In this document: in pieces, positions 17,251 to 26,960 of the stretch
Numbering within the stretch: the first letter of the stretch is position 1
Layout: each line of letters starts with the position of its first letter
Source of the DNA: Paenibacillus castaneae
GTDB lineage: Bacteria > Bacillota > Bacilli > Paenibacillales > Paenibacillaceae
Length of the DNA: 64,000 bases
Direction: 5' to 3'
Assembly (NCBI RefSeq): GCF_002884445.1
Contig: NZ_KZ614144.1
Location: forward strand, 2,961,551-3,025,550
The notes under the pieces: model-generated
Databases searched by the model: none
What the model saw: the letters and a program-made list of their open reading frames with translations, nothing else
Told to the model about the DNA's origin: nothing
Translations under genes and position numbers: made by a program

Positions 17251-18237
17251 ATGAAATATAATCTATTAGGCAAAAGTGGACTGGCTGTTTCCGAGCTTTG
17301 TCTTGGCACAATGACTTTTGGAAACTCTATTAGTGAAGAGGCTTCCATCGACATGATCGATCGTTTTGTGGATCGCGGAGGCAATTTTCTTGATACGGCG
17401 AACGTATATGTAAGCGGTCGATCGGAGGAAATTGTCGGCAAAGCGATCAAGAATAAACGCTCGGAGGTCGTACTGGCTACGAAGGTTAGAATGAAAACCT
17501 CCGACGATATCAATGGAGTAGGGCTGTCCCGCAAGCATATTATGGACGGCGTGGAGGCTAGCCTGAAGCGTCTCCAAACGGATTATATTGATTTATATCA
17601 GGTGCATGTATGGGATCATGCTACACCCATTGAAGAGACTCTCCGTACATTGGATGATCTCGTAACCTCTGGCAAGGTGCGTTACATAGGCTGTTCCAAC
17701 TTTTTTGCTTGGCAGCTGATGAAATCACTCGCATATAGCGATGCAAACCGCTATGTTCGTTTTGTATCCATTCAGCCTCAATACAGCTTGGTCAGCCGAC
17801 AAATGGATCGTGAGATGCTTTCGCTTTGTTTAGAGGAGAAGGTTGGCATTATTCCTTGGGCTCCGCTTGGCGGAGGATTCTTGACCGGCCGTTATGACCG
17901 TAATGAGCCGAAAGAGGGTCGATTGACTTCGAAAGTCGGCGAGAGTGCATGGGTTAATCGCGCGCTGGACAAAAACTTTGTTATTTTGGACGCATTGCTT
18001 GAAGCGGCAGAAGAGCTTGGAAAAACACCTGCTCAAGTTGCCCTGAGATGGCTGCTGCAGCGTGAAGGCATTACTTCGCCTATATTTGGTGCGAGCACAT
18101 TGGAACAGTTTGAAGACAATATGGGTGCCATCGGCTGGGAAATGCCAATCGAGGCTTGGAATCGGCTGGAAGAAGTGAGCGCTCTGGCTGAGGATTATCC
18201 GAACCGATTTATCGATAAATTTCGCAGGCCGTTTTAG
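17251..18237 (+). CDS. Aldo/keto reductase
   Basis: 328 residues, NADPH-dependent TIM-barrel reductase of the YajO/IolS branch. The catalytic tetrad is complete: D48 and Y53 (FLDTANVY), K78 (LATKVR) and H119 (YQVHVWD). The NADP-binding end has GASTLEQFEDNMGA. GGGAAGG precedes the ATG. It likely reduces aldehydes; the substrate cannot be read from sequence. Neighbouring genes point to no pathway. Confidence 0.92.
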   Translation: MKYNLLGKSGLAVSELCLGTMTFGNSISEEASIDMIDRFVDRGGNFLDTANVYVSGRSEEIVGKAIKNKRSEVVLATKVRMKTSDDINGVGLSRKHIMDGVEASLKRLQTDYIDLYQVHVWDHATPIEETLRTLDDLVTSGKVRYIGCSNFFAWQLMKSLAYSDANRYVRFVSIQPQYSLVSRQMDREMLSLCLEEKVGIIPWAPLGGGFLTGRYDRNEPKEGRLTSKVGESAWVNRALDKNFVILDALLEAAEELGKTPAQVALRWLLQREGITSPIFGASTLEQFEDNMGAIGWEMPIEAWNRLEEVSALAEDYPNRFIDKFRRPF

Positions 18238-18266
18238 TAGGGTTTATAATTAGGAGGAGTGTCAGC

Positions 18267-18773
18267 TTGTCACGTTCTTGGGAGCGCAAAGTGCGCAAAA
18301 ATATGAGTGAGGTCAACAAAAAGCGCAAGAAGCAAGGTAATGGTAAAATGGTTTTAAATGGTGAAAAATCGGATAAAATCGTCGGCCGCAATTTTATTGC
18401 TCCGATATTATTAATTTTGTTCATCGGGGTGTACGTCATTCTGATGCAAAACTCGCCCGGATTCCAAATGGATACGATGTTTTGGATAACGGTAGGCTGT
18501 TATATTTTGCTTGCTATGGTTTTCTTCTTCCGCAGACCTTATATCACGATTGGCAAGGATTACGTGCAAACACGGAAAATGACAGGCGACAAAAAGCTGT
18601 CGGCAGCTGCGATTAAAGGGATTGTTGTTCAAAAGGGTTATGTGATCGTAGAGCAGCAAAAAGGCGCCAATTGGGTATTCTCCAAATTGACGAACAGGTA
18701 TCCAACAGAAGAAATAGGCGAGAAGCTCAAGCAGTTCGCACAAACGAACGGAATTGCTTTTCAGCAAAAATAA
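18267..18773 (+). CDS. Hypothetical two-helix membrane protein
   Basis: 168 residues from a TTG start backed by TAGGAGGAG. A very basic N terminus (RKVRKNMSEVNKKRKKQG) precedes two membrane helices (about 48-66 and 75-91) and a ~75-residue cytoplasmic-type beta-rich tail (ITIGKDYVQTRKMTGDKKLS ... GIVVQKGYVIVEQQ), which is reminiscent of bacterial PH-like domains. Not assigned to a named family. It ends 23 bp before the HAD gene. Confidence 0.7.
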   Translation: MSRSWERKVRKNMSEVNKKRKKQGNGKMVLNGEKSDKIVGRNFIAPILLILFIGVYVILMQNSPGFQMDTMFWITVGCYILLAMVFFFRRPYITIGKDYVQTRKMTGDKKLSAAAIKGIVVQKGYVIVEQQKGANWVFSKLTNRYPTEEIGEKLKQFAQTNGIAFQQK

Positions 18774-18796
18774 TAGGCAGGAGAGTTCCGACAACG

Positions 18797-19585
18797 ATGG
18801 CTAAACAAGCAGTATTATTTGATCTCGATGATACATTGCTGTGGGATGACCGCAGTGTAAAGGAAGCCTTTGCGGCAACCTGTCAAGCAGCAGCAGACGC
18901 AGTTGGTGTTGATCCAGCTGCGCTTGAAGAAGCGGTTCGCCGCGAAGCAAGAGCGCTTTATGAATCGTATGAAACGTTCCCATTCACCAAAATGATTGGA
19001 ATTAATCCTTTCGAGGGCCTCTGGGCTAATTTTCTCGAAGGCGAGCAGGACGAATTCCGCAAGCTTGAGAAGCTGGCGCCTGGCTATCGTAAAGCGGCTT
19101 GGACGCAAGGCCTTCAAGTGCTTGGCATTCATGACGAGGAGCTTGGAGCGAAGCTTGCTGAACAATTTCCAGCGGAGAGACGTTCGCGTCCTATCGTATA
19201 CGAAGAAACTTTCCGTGTGCTTGACGCATTGAAAGGAAAATATAAGCTATTGCTATTAACAAACGGGTCGCCTGATTTGCAAAGAGAAAAGCTTGCCGGG
19301 GTGCCTGAACTTCTTCCTTATTTCGATCATATTATTATTTCAGGCGAGTTTGGCGAAGGTAAGCCTGCTTCTGCTATATTCAAGCATGCGCTTGACCGTT
19401 TAGGCGTGGAGACCGATCATGGGATAATGGTTGGAGATAAGCTCACGACAGATATTCTAGGTGCGAACACGATTGGCATGACATCCGTTTGGATTAATCG
19501 CCACGGTGCAACACGTACGGATGAGATTGTGCCAGCTTATGAAATTAAGCATTTAGAGGAGCTGCTACAGCTGCTTGATTCGTAA
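18797..19585 (+). CDS. HAD-superfamily hydrolase, subfamily IA
   Basis: 262 residues from the ATG at 18797, chosen because the nucleophile motif starts directly after it (D9 and D11 in LFDLDDTL) and AGGAGAG lies upstream; the frame continues into the previous gene. Motif II is LLLTNGSPD, motif III Lys is in GEGKPASAIF and motif IV is MVGDKLTTDILGA. The cap is helical (about 20-110). Probably a phosphatase acting on a small phosphorylated metabolite, similar to Bacillus YsaA/YfnB types. Substrate unknown. Confidence 0.88.
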   Translation: MAKQAVLFDLDDTLLWDDRSVKEAFAATCQAAADAVGVDPAALEEAVRREARALYESYETFPFTKMIGINPFEGLWANFLEGEQDEFRKLEKLAPGYRKAAWTQGLQVLGIHDEELGAKLAEQFPAERRSRPIVYEETFRVLDALKGKYKLLLLTNGSPDLQREKLAGVPELLPYFDHIIISGEFGEGKPASAIFKHALDRLGVETDHGIMVGDKLTTDILGANTIGMTSVWINRHGATRTDEIVPAYEIKHLEELLQLLDS

Positions 19586-19626
19586 AATAAAGCAGAAGCG
19601 CAATCAGCTGAAGCGTTCTTGCTGCT

Positions 19627-19668
19627 AAAAAGCCCCTCGTAGTCAGCAATTGCTGCTATCGAGGGGCT
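19627..19668. terminator. Bidirectional terminator between HAD gene and mtnD
   Basis: AGCCCCTCG / CGAGGGGCT (19631-19639 with 19660-19668) enclosing a further paired core (TAG..CTA and CAGCA..TGCTG). An A-run lies left and a moderate T-rich run lies right, so it serves both convergent genes. Confidence 0.85.
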
Positions 19669-19688
19669 TGCATTGTTTTAAATCAATA

Positions 19689-20237
19689 CTACGCTTTGTT
19701 TGATGCGAATTTCTCATCAGCGAATGGATGCGCAATCCAGCCTTCCGTTTCAATGAATAGACGGACAGCTACGATCTGGCGATTATCCATTAGGGTGAAG
19801 AAATGCGGTTTGTATTCTGGTACGGAAATGACATCGCCAGCTTCAAGCTCTACATCAAAGTAGCCAACATCGTCTGTACCTTTAATAATGAAGATGCCGC
19901 GGCCAGCTGTAATTGCTCGAACCTCATCTTCGGTATGCGTATGCACGTTTTCGAATTTTTTGAGCAGCTCATCAAGATTCGGTGTTGCGTCTGACAATGC
20001 GATAATATCCCATGTTTTATAGCCGCGACGCACAGCAAGATCATGAATTTCTTCATCATATGTCGCTAAAATTTGTTGTTTCTCTTCATCGGAGAGAGTA
20101 AATTTCTGTTGTAAGCTCTCAGGCAGCTTAGCTGGATTCCAATGCTCATACAGTACTTCTTGCTTTTCTAGAAATGCACGGACATTGTCTTCACCTTGAA
20201 TCCGTTCCTCAGTATTTCGAATTCTTATTTCAGCCAT
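19689..20237 (-). CDS. mtnD: Acireductone dioxygenase
   Basis: 182 residues from the second of two close ATGs (AGAGGGA 7 bp upstream; the first ATG, 6 bp earlier, is too near it). Cupin-fold metalloenzyme of the methionine salvage pathway. The metal ligands are visible as H99, H101, E105 (VHTHTEDEVR) and H145 (KPHFF). With iron it yields the keto-acid precursor of methionine. No other mtn genes are adjacent, though the divergent neighbour is metH, which also makes methionine. Confidence 0.95.
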   Translation of the reverse strand: MAEIRIRNTEERIQGEDNVRAFLEKQEVLYEHWNPAKLPESLQQKFTLSDEEKQQILATYDEEIHDLAVRRGYKTWDIIALSDATPNLDELLKKFENVHTHTEDEVRAITAGRGIFIIKGTDDVGYFDVELEAGDVISVPEYKPHFFTLMDNRQIVAVRLFIETEGWIAHPFADEKFASNKA

Positions 20238-20380
20238 GAACATTCCCTCTTTTCCTATAGAAATTAAATGATATAATTATTATAAATCAAAAAAAAGGGA
20301 TTGTCGATGGATTTACCTTTTCACACATCAGGCATTCTGATAAACTATTGGTTAATGATTTTGGGGAAGGGTGTAACAAC

Positions 20381-23300
20381 TTGTCGAAAACAACCATTCA
20401 ACAAGCGCTGCAAGAACGCATTCTTATTTTGGACGGCGCAATGGGTACTATGATTCAGCAGGCTAACTTAAATGAAGCAGATTTTGGCGGGGTAGAGCTG
20501 GACGGCTGCAATGAAATGCTTGTTCTAACTCGTCCTGACGTTATTCAATCTATACATGAGCAATATCTTGAAGCAGGCGCGGATATTATTGAAACAAACA
20601 CATTCGGTGCAACCAGTGTTGTATTGGCCGATTATGATATTCCAGAGAAGGCGAGAGAGCTGAATCTAGCAGCAGCCAAGCTGGCACGCGATGCTTGCGA
20701 TAAATTCAGTACGCCAGACAAACCTCGCTACGTTGCAGGTGCTCTGGGTCCCACAACGAAAACGCTGTCGGTTACCGGCGGTGTTACGTTTGATGAGCTT
20801 GTAGAGAGCTACTACGAGCAAGCGCTAGCTTTAATTGAAGGGGATGTTGATGCGCTGCTGCTGGAGACGTCTCAGGATACGCTAAACGTCAAAGCGGGCA
20901 GCATCGGGATTCGCAATGCGTTCGATAAGCTGGGCAAAGAGCTTCCGATCATGATCTCTGGCACAATTGAACCGATGGGTACAACGCTGGCTGGTCAAAC
21001 GATTGAATCCTTCTATATTTCGTTGGAGCATTTGAAGCCAATTTCGATCGGTCTGAACTGCGCTACAGGACCGGAATTTATGCGGGACCACCTGCGGACA
21101 TTAAGTGACATTGCGAATGCCGCAATAAGCTGTTACCCAAATGCCGGATTGCCGGATGAGAATGGTCATTATCATGAATCTCCAGAATCGCTTGCGAAGA
21201 AAATGTCAGCTTTCGCTGAGCAAGGCTGGCTTAATATCGCCGGAGGCTGCTGTGGAACGACACCTGAGCATATTAGGGTTATGGCTGAAACGATGGCGAA
21301 ATTTGCGCCGCGCACGAAGATGGGAGAGCATCCCGATGCTGTATCCGGTATAGAAACGGTATTTATTGAGCCCGAGAATCGTCCGATCATGATCGGCGAG
21401 CGTACGAACATTTCGGGATCTCGCAAATTCAAACGGCTTCTGAAGGAAGAAAAGTTCGATGAAGCATCCGAAATAGCAAGGGCGCAAGTAAAAGGCGGAG
21501 CACATGTCATTGATATTAACCTGCAGGATACCGATATTGATGAAGCCTATGCCGTCCATCAATTTTTGCCTCAGGTTGTAAAGAAAATTAAAGCGCCTTT
21601 AATGCTGGATTCCACCTATGATCATATTATTGAGCTCGGACTTAAATATTCACAAGGCAAAGCGATTATTAACTCCATAAATTTGGAGGATGGCGAGTCT
21701 AAGTTTGAACAAATTTTGCCGCTTATCCATCGGTATGGCGCTGCTGTCGTTATGATTCTAATTGATGAGCGAGGGCAAGCAGTCACTCGCCAAGCGAAGA
21801 TGGAAGTAGCAGAGCGCTCTTATAAGCTGCTGACCGAGAAGTACAAGATGAACCCTCAGGATATTATTTTTGATCCGAATATGTTCCCAGTCGGCTCAGG
21901 AGATCCACAATATATTGGTTCGGCTGTGGAGACGCTTGAAGGCATTCGCATGATCAAGGAAAAGTTCCCGCTTGCCAAAACCATACTGGGACTTAGCAAT
22001 ATTTCCTTCGGCTTGCCAGACGCTGGCCGTGAAGTGCTTAACTCGGTTTATTTGTATCACGCTACCAAAGCGGGTCTAGACTATGCGATTGTGAACACGG
22101 AAAAGCTGGAGCGTTATGCTTCTATTCCAGAGAGTGAGCGCCGTTTAGCGGAAGATCTCATTTACAATACAACAGATGAGACGCTTGCTGCTTTCGTTGC
22201 CGCATTCCGTGACAAGAAGGTGGAGAAGAAAGAGAAGCTGTCGAATCTCTCTCTGGAGGAGCGTCTAGGCTCCTACGTAGTAGAAGGGACAAAGGAAGGA
22301 CTTATTCCTGATTTGGACGAGGCTCTTAAGAAATACTCGGCGATGGACGTTATTAACGGACCGCTAATGCGCGGGATGGAAGAAGTCGGCCGGCTGTTCA
22401 ACGGGAATGAGCTAATCGTAGCAGAGGTGCTTCAAAGCGCCGAAGTTATGAAAGCATCCGTTAATTATTTGGAGCAGTTCATGGAGAAGAACGAATCATC
22501 CGTAAAAGGCAAAATTATTTTGGCTACAGTAAAAGGCGATGTGCATGACATTGGCAAAAACCTAGTTGAAATTATTTTGTCAAACAACGGTTACAAAATT
22601 ATAAACTTAGGCATAAAGGTACCGCCTGAGAAGCTGATCGAAGCCTATCGAAATGAGAAGGTTGATGCGATTGGACTGTCTGGCCTGCTCGTTAAATCTG
22701 CGCAGCAGATGGTCATTACAGCGCAGGATTTAAGAACGGCTGGCATTGACGCGCCAATTCTAGTTGGCGGAGCTGCTCTCACGCGGAAGTTTACAAAAAC
22801 GAGAATCGGTCCCGAATATGACGGACTTGTTCTGTATGCGAAGGATGCTATGGACGGACTCGATATTGCCAATAAGCTGATGGATCCTACGCATCGCTCA
22901 GCTATGGAAGAGGAAATGGCAGCCTTTAAGGCTTCAGGCAGCATGGAAGTGGAAGAGAAGAAGGCTATGCCTACATTAACTCGAGCAATCCGTTCCAAAA
23001 TATCGCCTGATGCACCTGTATTCACACCGCCGGATTTGGAGCGCCATGTGCTTCGCGATGTGCCTATTCCGCATATCGTTCCTTATGTGAATATGCAGAT
23101 GCTGCTCGGTCATCACCTCGGCTTGAAAGGTAAAGTAGATGAACTGCTTAAAGAAGGCAATGAGAAGGCCGTTCAGCTTAAGGCGACTGTAGATGAGATT
23201 CTGCACAAGGGAGCGACAGAAGGAATTGTTAAAGCACACGGCATGTATCGTTTCTTCCCTGCGCAGTCATCGGGTGACGATGTCATTATTTACAATCCAG

Positions 23301-23821
23301 TCGATCCGAGACAGGAGATCAAACGTTTTACATTCCCGCGCCAGCAAGTAGAGCCGTATTTGTGCCTGGCTGATTTCTTGAAGTCGGTAGATAGCGGTAT
23401 AATGGATTATGTAGGCTTCCTTGTTGTAACCGCTGGTCACGGCATAAGGGATCTGGCCAACGAATGGAAGGATAATGGCGATTACTTGCGCTCTCATGCT
23501 CTTCAATCCGTTGCGCTTGAAGTAGCCGAGGGGATGGCTGAACGTGTCCACCATATGATGCGGGACATTTGCGGTTATCCAGACCCTGCCGATATGACGA
23601 TGAAGCAGCGCCATGGCGCTCGTTATCAAGGTATTCGCGTGTCGTTTGGCTACCCTGCATGTCCGAATCTGGAGGATCAGGAGCCGCTGTTCGATTTAAT
23701 GAGACCACAAGATATTGGTGTAGAATTAACTGAAGGCTGCATGATGGAGCCGGAAGCGTCCGTTTCTGCGATGGTATTTGCCCATCCAGAAGCACAATAT
23801 TTTAACGTTGAGAAGCTGTAG
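20381..23821 (+). CDS. metH: Cobalamin-dependent methionine synthase
   Basis: 1146 residues from the TTG at 20381 (GGGGAAGGG upstream); the frame extends slightly further upstream. Domains in order: homocysteine-binding barrel with zinc ligands (GLNCATGPEF and GGCCGTTPEH), pterin-binding barrel (IMIGERTNISGSRKF), cobalamin cap (MEEVGRLFNGNELIVAEVLQ), Rossmann B12 domain with axial ligand H722 (KGDVHDIGKN) and C-terminal reactivation domain (GYPACPNLEDQ). All modules of the E. coli enzyme (1227 aa) are present. It methylates homocysteine using methyltetrahydrofolate. No S-box or B12 riboswitch is visible in the short leader. Confidence 0.97.
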   Translation: MSKTTIQQALQERILILDGAMGTMIQQANLNEADFGGVELDGCNEMLVLTRPDVIQSIHEQYLEAGADIIETNTFGATSVVLADYDIPEKARELNLAAAKLARDACDKFSTPDKPRYVAGALGPTTKTLSVTGGVTFDELVESYYEQALALIEGDVDALLLETSQDTLNVKAGSIGIRNAFDKLGKELPIMISGTIEPMGTTLAGQTIESFYISLEHLKPISIGLNCATGPEFMRDHLRTLSDIANAAISCYPNAGLPDENGHYHESPESLAKKMSAFAEQGWLNIAGGCCGTTPEHIRVMAETMAKFAPRTKMGEHPDAVSGIETVFIEPENRPIMIGERTNISGSRKFKRLLKEEKFDEASEIARAQVKGGAHVIDINLQDTDIDEAYAVHQFLPQVVKKIKAPLMLDSTYDHIIELGLKYSQGKAIINSINLEDGESKFEQILPLIHRYGAAVVMILIDERGQAVTRQAKMEVAERSYKLLTEKYKMNPQDIIFDPNMFPVGSGDPQYIGSAVETLEGIRMIKEKFPLAKTILGLSNISFGLPDAGREVLNSVYLYHATKAGLDYAIVNTEKLERYASIPESERRLAEDLIYNTTDETLAAFVAAFRDKKVEKKEKLSNLSLEERLGSYVVEGTKEGLIPDLDEALKKYSAMDVINGPLMRGMEEVGRLFNGNELIVAEVLQSAEVMKASVNYLEQFMEKNESSVKGKIILATVKGDVHDIGKNLVEIILSNNGYKIINLGIKVPPEKLIEAYRNEKVDAIGLSGLLVKSAQQMVITAQDLRTAGIDAPILVGGAALTRKFTKTRIGPEYDGLVLYAKDAMDGLDIANKLMDPTHRSAMEEEMAAFKASGSMEVEEKKAMPTLTRAIRSKISPDAPVFTPPDLERHVLRDVPIPHIVPYVNMQMLLGHHLGLKGKVDELLKEGNEKAVQLKATVDEILHKGATEGIVKAHGMYRFFPAQSSGDDVIIYNPVDPRQEIKRFTFPRQQVEPYLCLADFLKSVDSGIMDYVGFLVVTAGHGIRDLANEWKDNGDYLRSHALQSVALEVAEGMAERVHHMMRDICGYPDPADMTMKQRHGARYQGIRVSFGYPACPNLEDQEPLFDLMRPQDIGVELTEGCMMEPEASVSAMVFAHPEAQYFNVEKL

Positions 23822-23841
23822 CTTATAAATAGGTTTTTGAG

Positions 23842-23881
23842 GAGCCCTCCAGCATTCGTCCCAACAAGCTGGAGAGGGCTC
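23842..23881 (+). terminator. Terminator of metH
   Basis: GAGCCCTCCAGC (23842-23853) pairs with GCTGGAGAGGGCTC (23868-23881) with a 2-nt bulge, followed by a T-rich stretch. It lies just before the rnz ribosome binding site. Confidence 0.75.
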
Positions 23882-23938
23882 TTCGTTTCTTTTCAGGCTG
23901 CGCCGGGTAAACTGCTAAATAGCGAGGTGGACGATCAA

Positions 23939-24892
23939 ATGAATATATGGTTTTTGGGTACAGGCGCTGGCAGGCCGAATAAGCATCGAAATGTTACAGC
24001 AATTGCGCTGCAGCTTCCTGAGCCTAGCTGCAGTTGGTGGCTCTTTGATGCAGGGGAGGCAACCCAGCATCAGCTTATGCATTCGCCGCTGAAGCTCAGC
24101 AAGCTCGAAGCAATATTTATTACTCATCTTCATGGCGACCATATTTACGGCCTTCCTGGCCTATTGAGCAGCCGCTCCTTTGATGGCGGCGTAACACCGG
24201 TTCAGCTCATTGGTCCTGCAGGCTTGAAGCAATATATAGAAACGGTATTTGCTGTGAGCGGTACGCATCTGGACTACGAGCTGATTATTCATGAAGTAAC
24301 GGGAAATGAAGGCGTAATTTATAATAATGAGCATTTAAAAGTGGAGATAGGCGAGCTTGATCATCGCGTGCAGTGCTTCGGATACCGCGTGACGGAGCAT
24401 GATCAGCCGGGCAAGCTGCTTGTTCATAAGCTGAAAGAAATGGGAATAGCTGCAGGTCCACTTTACGGAAAACTTAAACAAGGCCAATCGGTTGCCGCGC
24501 CGGATGGAACGATCGTGCATACGAAGGATGTAACCGGTCCTGTTCATGTTGGCAGAATTGTTACCGTGCTAGGTGATACCAAGCCTTGCGAGAATGCTGT
24601 AAGGCTGGCAGCAGGGGCTGATTTGCTTGTGCACGAGGCAACATTCGCTGCGGGTATGGAAGAGAAGGCGCATGAATTTGGTCATAGCACAACGGCAGAA
24701 GCGGCAGCAACAGCAGCAGCAGCGAAGGCAAAGCAGCTGGTCATGACTCATTTCAGCGGACGTTACAGCAATGAGGATTTAAGTCTCTTAGAGGCAGAGG
24801 CTGCCCTAAGCTTCGAATCGGTGAGAGCCGCACAAGATTTGCTTATGATTGAGATTAAGCGTGCGTCTGCATTAGAACCCAATAAGGAATAA
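23939..24892 (+). CDS. rnz: Ribonuclease Z
   Basis: 317 residues from the ATG at 23939 (GAGGTGG 8 bp upstream), the usual length of short-form RNase Z; the frame is open upstream through the metH terminator, which is not coding. Zinc motif HLHGDH gives H63, H65, D67 and H68. The flexible-arm region (about 150-210) and the C-terminal motif MTHFSGRY are present. It trims tRNA 3' ends lacking encoded CCA. Residues 275-290 hold an Ala-rich stretch (AEAAATAAAAKA). Confidence 0.95.
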   Translation: MNIWFLGTGAGRPNKHRNVTAIALQLPEPSCSWWLFDAGEATQHQLMHSPLKLSKLEAIFITHLHGDHIYGLPGLLSSRSFDGGVTPVQLIGPAGLKQYIETVFAVSGTHLDYELIIHEVTGNEGVIYNNEHLKVEIGELDHRVQCFGYRVTEHDQPGKLLVHKLKEMGIAAGPLYGKLKQGQSVAAPDGTIVHTKDVTGPVHVGRIVTVLGDTKPCENAVRLAAGADLLVHEATFAAGMEEKAHEFGHSTTAEAAATAAAAKAKQLVMTHFSGRYSNEDLSLLEAEAALSFESVRAAQDLLMIEIKRASALEPNKE

Positions 24893-24894
24893 AT

Positions 24895-24925
24895 AAAAGT
24901 GGCGGTCAATCAGACCGCCACTTTT
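24895..24925 (+). terminator. Terminator of rnz
   Basis: Perfect 13-bp stem AAAAGTGGCGGTC / GACCGCCACTTTT with a 5-nt loop. The flanking A and T runs make it work in either direction. Confidence 0.92.
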
Positions 24926-25079
24926 ATTTATCCCGATGAATCAGGATGACTTTGGATCGCATCTATCAAACAACGGTTATAAGAACAGCGGTATCATTTA
25001 GTATAATAAATTTTTACCGTTAATTTAGGTAAATAAGGTGATATAATCCATATTAATGCTGAAAAGGCTGGTGATAAGG

Positions 25080-25901
25080 ATGAAGGATGAAGTCTATTTA
25101 TATAATTATGCACGGTGGGAAGCGCTGGCTAAAGCAAATGCATTATTCACACGTCCAAACCTAGAGCTTGATAAAAAGTCAGCTCGTGATTACTTAGAAT
25201 TGGACCGGTTTGGAGTAAGCTCAGATTTAACTGGGAAAAATGTTCTTTGTTTGGCAAGTGGCGGTGGGCAACAGTCTGCTGCATTTGCCTTGCTGGGAGC
25301 GGTTGTATCGGTGTTTGATATTTCTCCCTCCCAGTTGGAACGGGATAAAGCTGCTGCAGAACATTATGGAGTTGAAATAAGTTTGTATCAAGGGGACATG
25401 CGTGATTTGTCTTGTTTCGACAGTAATTCGTTTGATATTATTTGGCATCCGTATTCCCTTACCTTTATTCCCGATTCACGAGTCGTATTTCATGAAGTAT
25501 CTCGCATTATTAGAGAGGGTGGATTATATCATCTCATGTGTGCCAATCCTTTTTTCTCAGGATTAACGCATAATGATTGGAATGGAGAGGGTTACTTATT
25601 AAAGCTTCCTTATAATGATGAATCGGTAACTTCTTATCCTGACCAGGAATGGGTTTATGACCAGTCTCAGTCCTTTAGTAAAATACAGGAACCGAAAGAA
25701 TATACGCAAACGTTAAGCAGAATAATGAATGGATTAATAAAAGAAGGGTTTGTTCTTGATTACTTTTGTGAAGTCAAAAGCAATGATTCGGAGTCATTGC
25801 CTGGCAGTTGGGAACATTTCCAATCGATAGCGCCGCCTTGGTTTGAATTTATTTGGTACTACAATCCGAATACGTTAAAGCAAATAAAAGCAATTGAGTG
25901 A
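25080..25901 (+). CDS. Class I SAM-dependent methyltransferase
   Basis: 273 residues from the ATG at 25080, preferred over the ATG at 25056 because a TATAAT at 25042-25047 would otherwise place the first start almost at the transcription start. SAM motif I is VLCLASGGGQQSAAF (the glycine-rich loop), the acidic residue ending strand 2 is in VSVFDIS, and motif III is in LYQGDMRDLS. It resembles small-molecule methyltransferases (Methyltransf_11). Substrate unknown. It is monocistronic. Confidence 0.85.
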   Translation: MKDEVYLYNYARWEALAKANALFTRPNLELDKKSARDYLELDRFGVSSDLTGKNVLCLASGGGQQSAAFALLGAVVSVFDISPSQLERDKAAAEHYGVEISLYQGDMRDLSCFDSNSFDIIWHPYSLTFIPDSRVVFHEVSRIIREGGLYHLMCANPFFSGLTHNDWNGEGYLLKLPYNDESVTSYPDQEWVYDQSQSFSKIQEPKEYTQTLSRIMNGLIKEGFVLDYFCEVKSNDSESLPGSWEHFQSIAPPWFEFIWYYNPNTLKQIKAIE

Positions 25902-25943
25902 TAGATCGCGAATCAAAATCCCATAGTGAAATAAAACAGAAAT

Positions 25944-25980
25944 GGAGTGCAGAACTATTGCTAGTTTGCACTCCTTTTTT
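25944..25980 (+). terminator. Terminator of the methyltransferase gene
   Basis: GGAGTGCA / TGCACTCC (25944-25951 with 25967-25974), inner pairing, then six T. Confidence 0.9.
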
Positions 25981-26022
25981 CATATCGTTATAAAACGGAG
26001 CTACCTATAGAGCTGCAGCCGT

Positions 26023-26640
26023 TTATGCTTGCTTCTCATGCTTCGCAAAGTGATAAGACAAATAAACGGAAGTCAATACTACGATAACGACGATCGTTAG
26101 AAAGAGAATCATTTGATAGGGGGCAGGTATGAATGCTGTACCGATCATAAGCAGGCCACCTAAGATAAAATATTTAGCTGATGCGCGATGTGTTAGTCTC
26201 CAAACCGTTTCATTGTTAACAGTATACACGGTCTTAATGCCGAAATAATTATTAGGCGGAAATTTAGGCATGTAAATGCCTACCGTTACAAAGATGATGC
26301 CAACCATAGGCAGAACGATTTTTGACAAATCCACTTCTAGTCCGTAGCCTGAAGCTAGGATAACGCCGTGAAGACTAAGCAAGCCGAGTAATAATACATT
26401 TTGAAGAATAAGCAGGCTGGATTTGAATTTCTGATAGTTTTGATTACGGGGAAGAAGAACCGTTAAGAGTGTCATAACTCCGGGCAAGAGATACACAGCA
26501 AACGCTTTGTTGGCATATTCCTTCACTTCACTGTTTAAATCCCATTGAATCGACATTTGTTCCGGCATGTCTGAATAGGTAACTATGGTTGCCGCAACTG
26601 CTATGGCAATGAAGAGCCAAGAAATGATATTCGTACTCAA
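26023..26640 (-). CDS. sdpI: SdpI-family immunity protein
   Basis: 205 residues, about six membrane helices. The N-terminal DUF1648 signature is visible (YSDMPEQMSIQWDLNSEVKE), as is the SdpI motif (NNYFGIKTVYTVNNETVWRL, then THRASAKYF). In Bacillus subtilis SdpI protects against the SDP cannibalism toxin and also signals to SdpR. Its start overlaps the sdpR stop by 4 bp (ATGA), so the pair is co-translated. No sdpABC toxin genes are present in the window, so it is an orphan here and may protect against toxins of other cells. Confidence 0.92.
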   Translation of the reverse strand: MSTNIISWLFIAIAVAATIVTYSDMPEQMSIQWDLNSEVKEYANKAFAVYLLPGVMTLLTVLLPRNQNYQKFKSSLLILQNVLLLGLLSLHGVILASGYGLEVDLSKIVLPMVGIIFVTVGIYMPKFPPNNYFGIKTVYTVNNETVWRLTHRASAKYFILGGLLMIGTAFIPAPYQMILFLTIVVIVVLTSVYLSYHFAKHEKQA

Positions 26641-26924
26641 TTTCCTTCATCCCCTTCAGGCTTGATTTGCTGGAAGGAAACAAACCATTTGCTAATTATT
26701 CGAAAAACATCCGTGTTTATTGAATAAAATATATGCTGCCCCTTACGCTCATCAGTAACAAGCTCACCTTGCTTAAGAAGGTTAAGATGATGCGAGATGC
26801 TGGGCTTCGTCATTTGAAAATGGTCAGCGATTCCACCGGCTGTTAAATCGCTCTCCCGCAATAAGTCGAGAATTTTGCGTCTTGTCGGATCTGCTAATGC
26901 TTTGAAAGCTAAATCAATGAGCAC
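26637..26924 (-). CDS. sdpR: ArsR-family autorepressor SdpR
   Basis: 95 residues, winged helix of the ArsR/SmtB type (ALADPTRRKILDLLRE, MTKPSISHHLNLLKQ). It has no metal-binding cysteines, as expected for SdpR rather than a metal sensor. GAAAGGAAG precedes the ATG. In Bacillus SdpR represses sdpRI and is drawn to the membrane by toxin-bound SdpI. The 10-bp inverted repeat just after the predicted transcription start is its likely operator. Confidence 0.92.
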   Translation of the reverse strand: MLIDLAFKALADPTRRKILDLLRESDLTAGGIADHFQMTKPSISHHLNLLKQGELVTDERKGQHIFYSINTDVFRIISKWFVSFQQIKPEGDEGN

Positions 26925-26960
26925 ATTTTTCTTCCTTTCAAGATCATTCCACTGTGTTTA

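Noticed and set aside
20244..20380. S-box or cobalamin riboswitch before metH
   Set aside because: The gap of about 140 bp has no conserved S-box or B12-box motifs and no terminator.
25056..25079. Upstream ATG of the methyltransferase as the true start
   Set aside because: The TATAAT at 25042-25047 would make it leaderless, and the second ATG gives an ordinary leader and normal N terminus; the choice is not certain.
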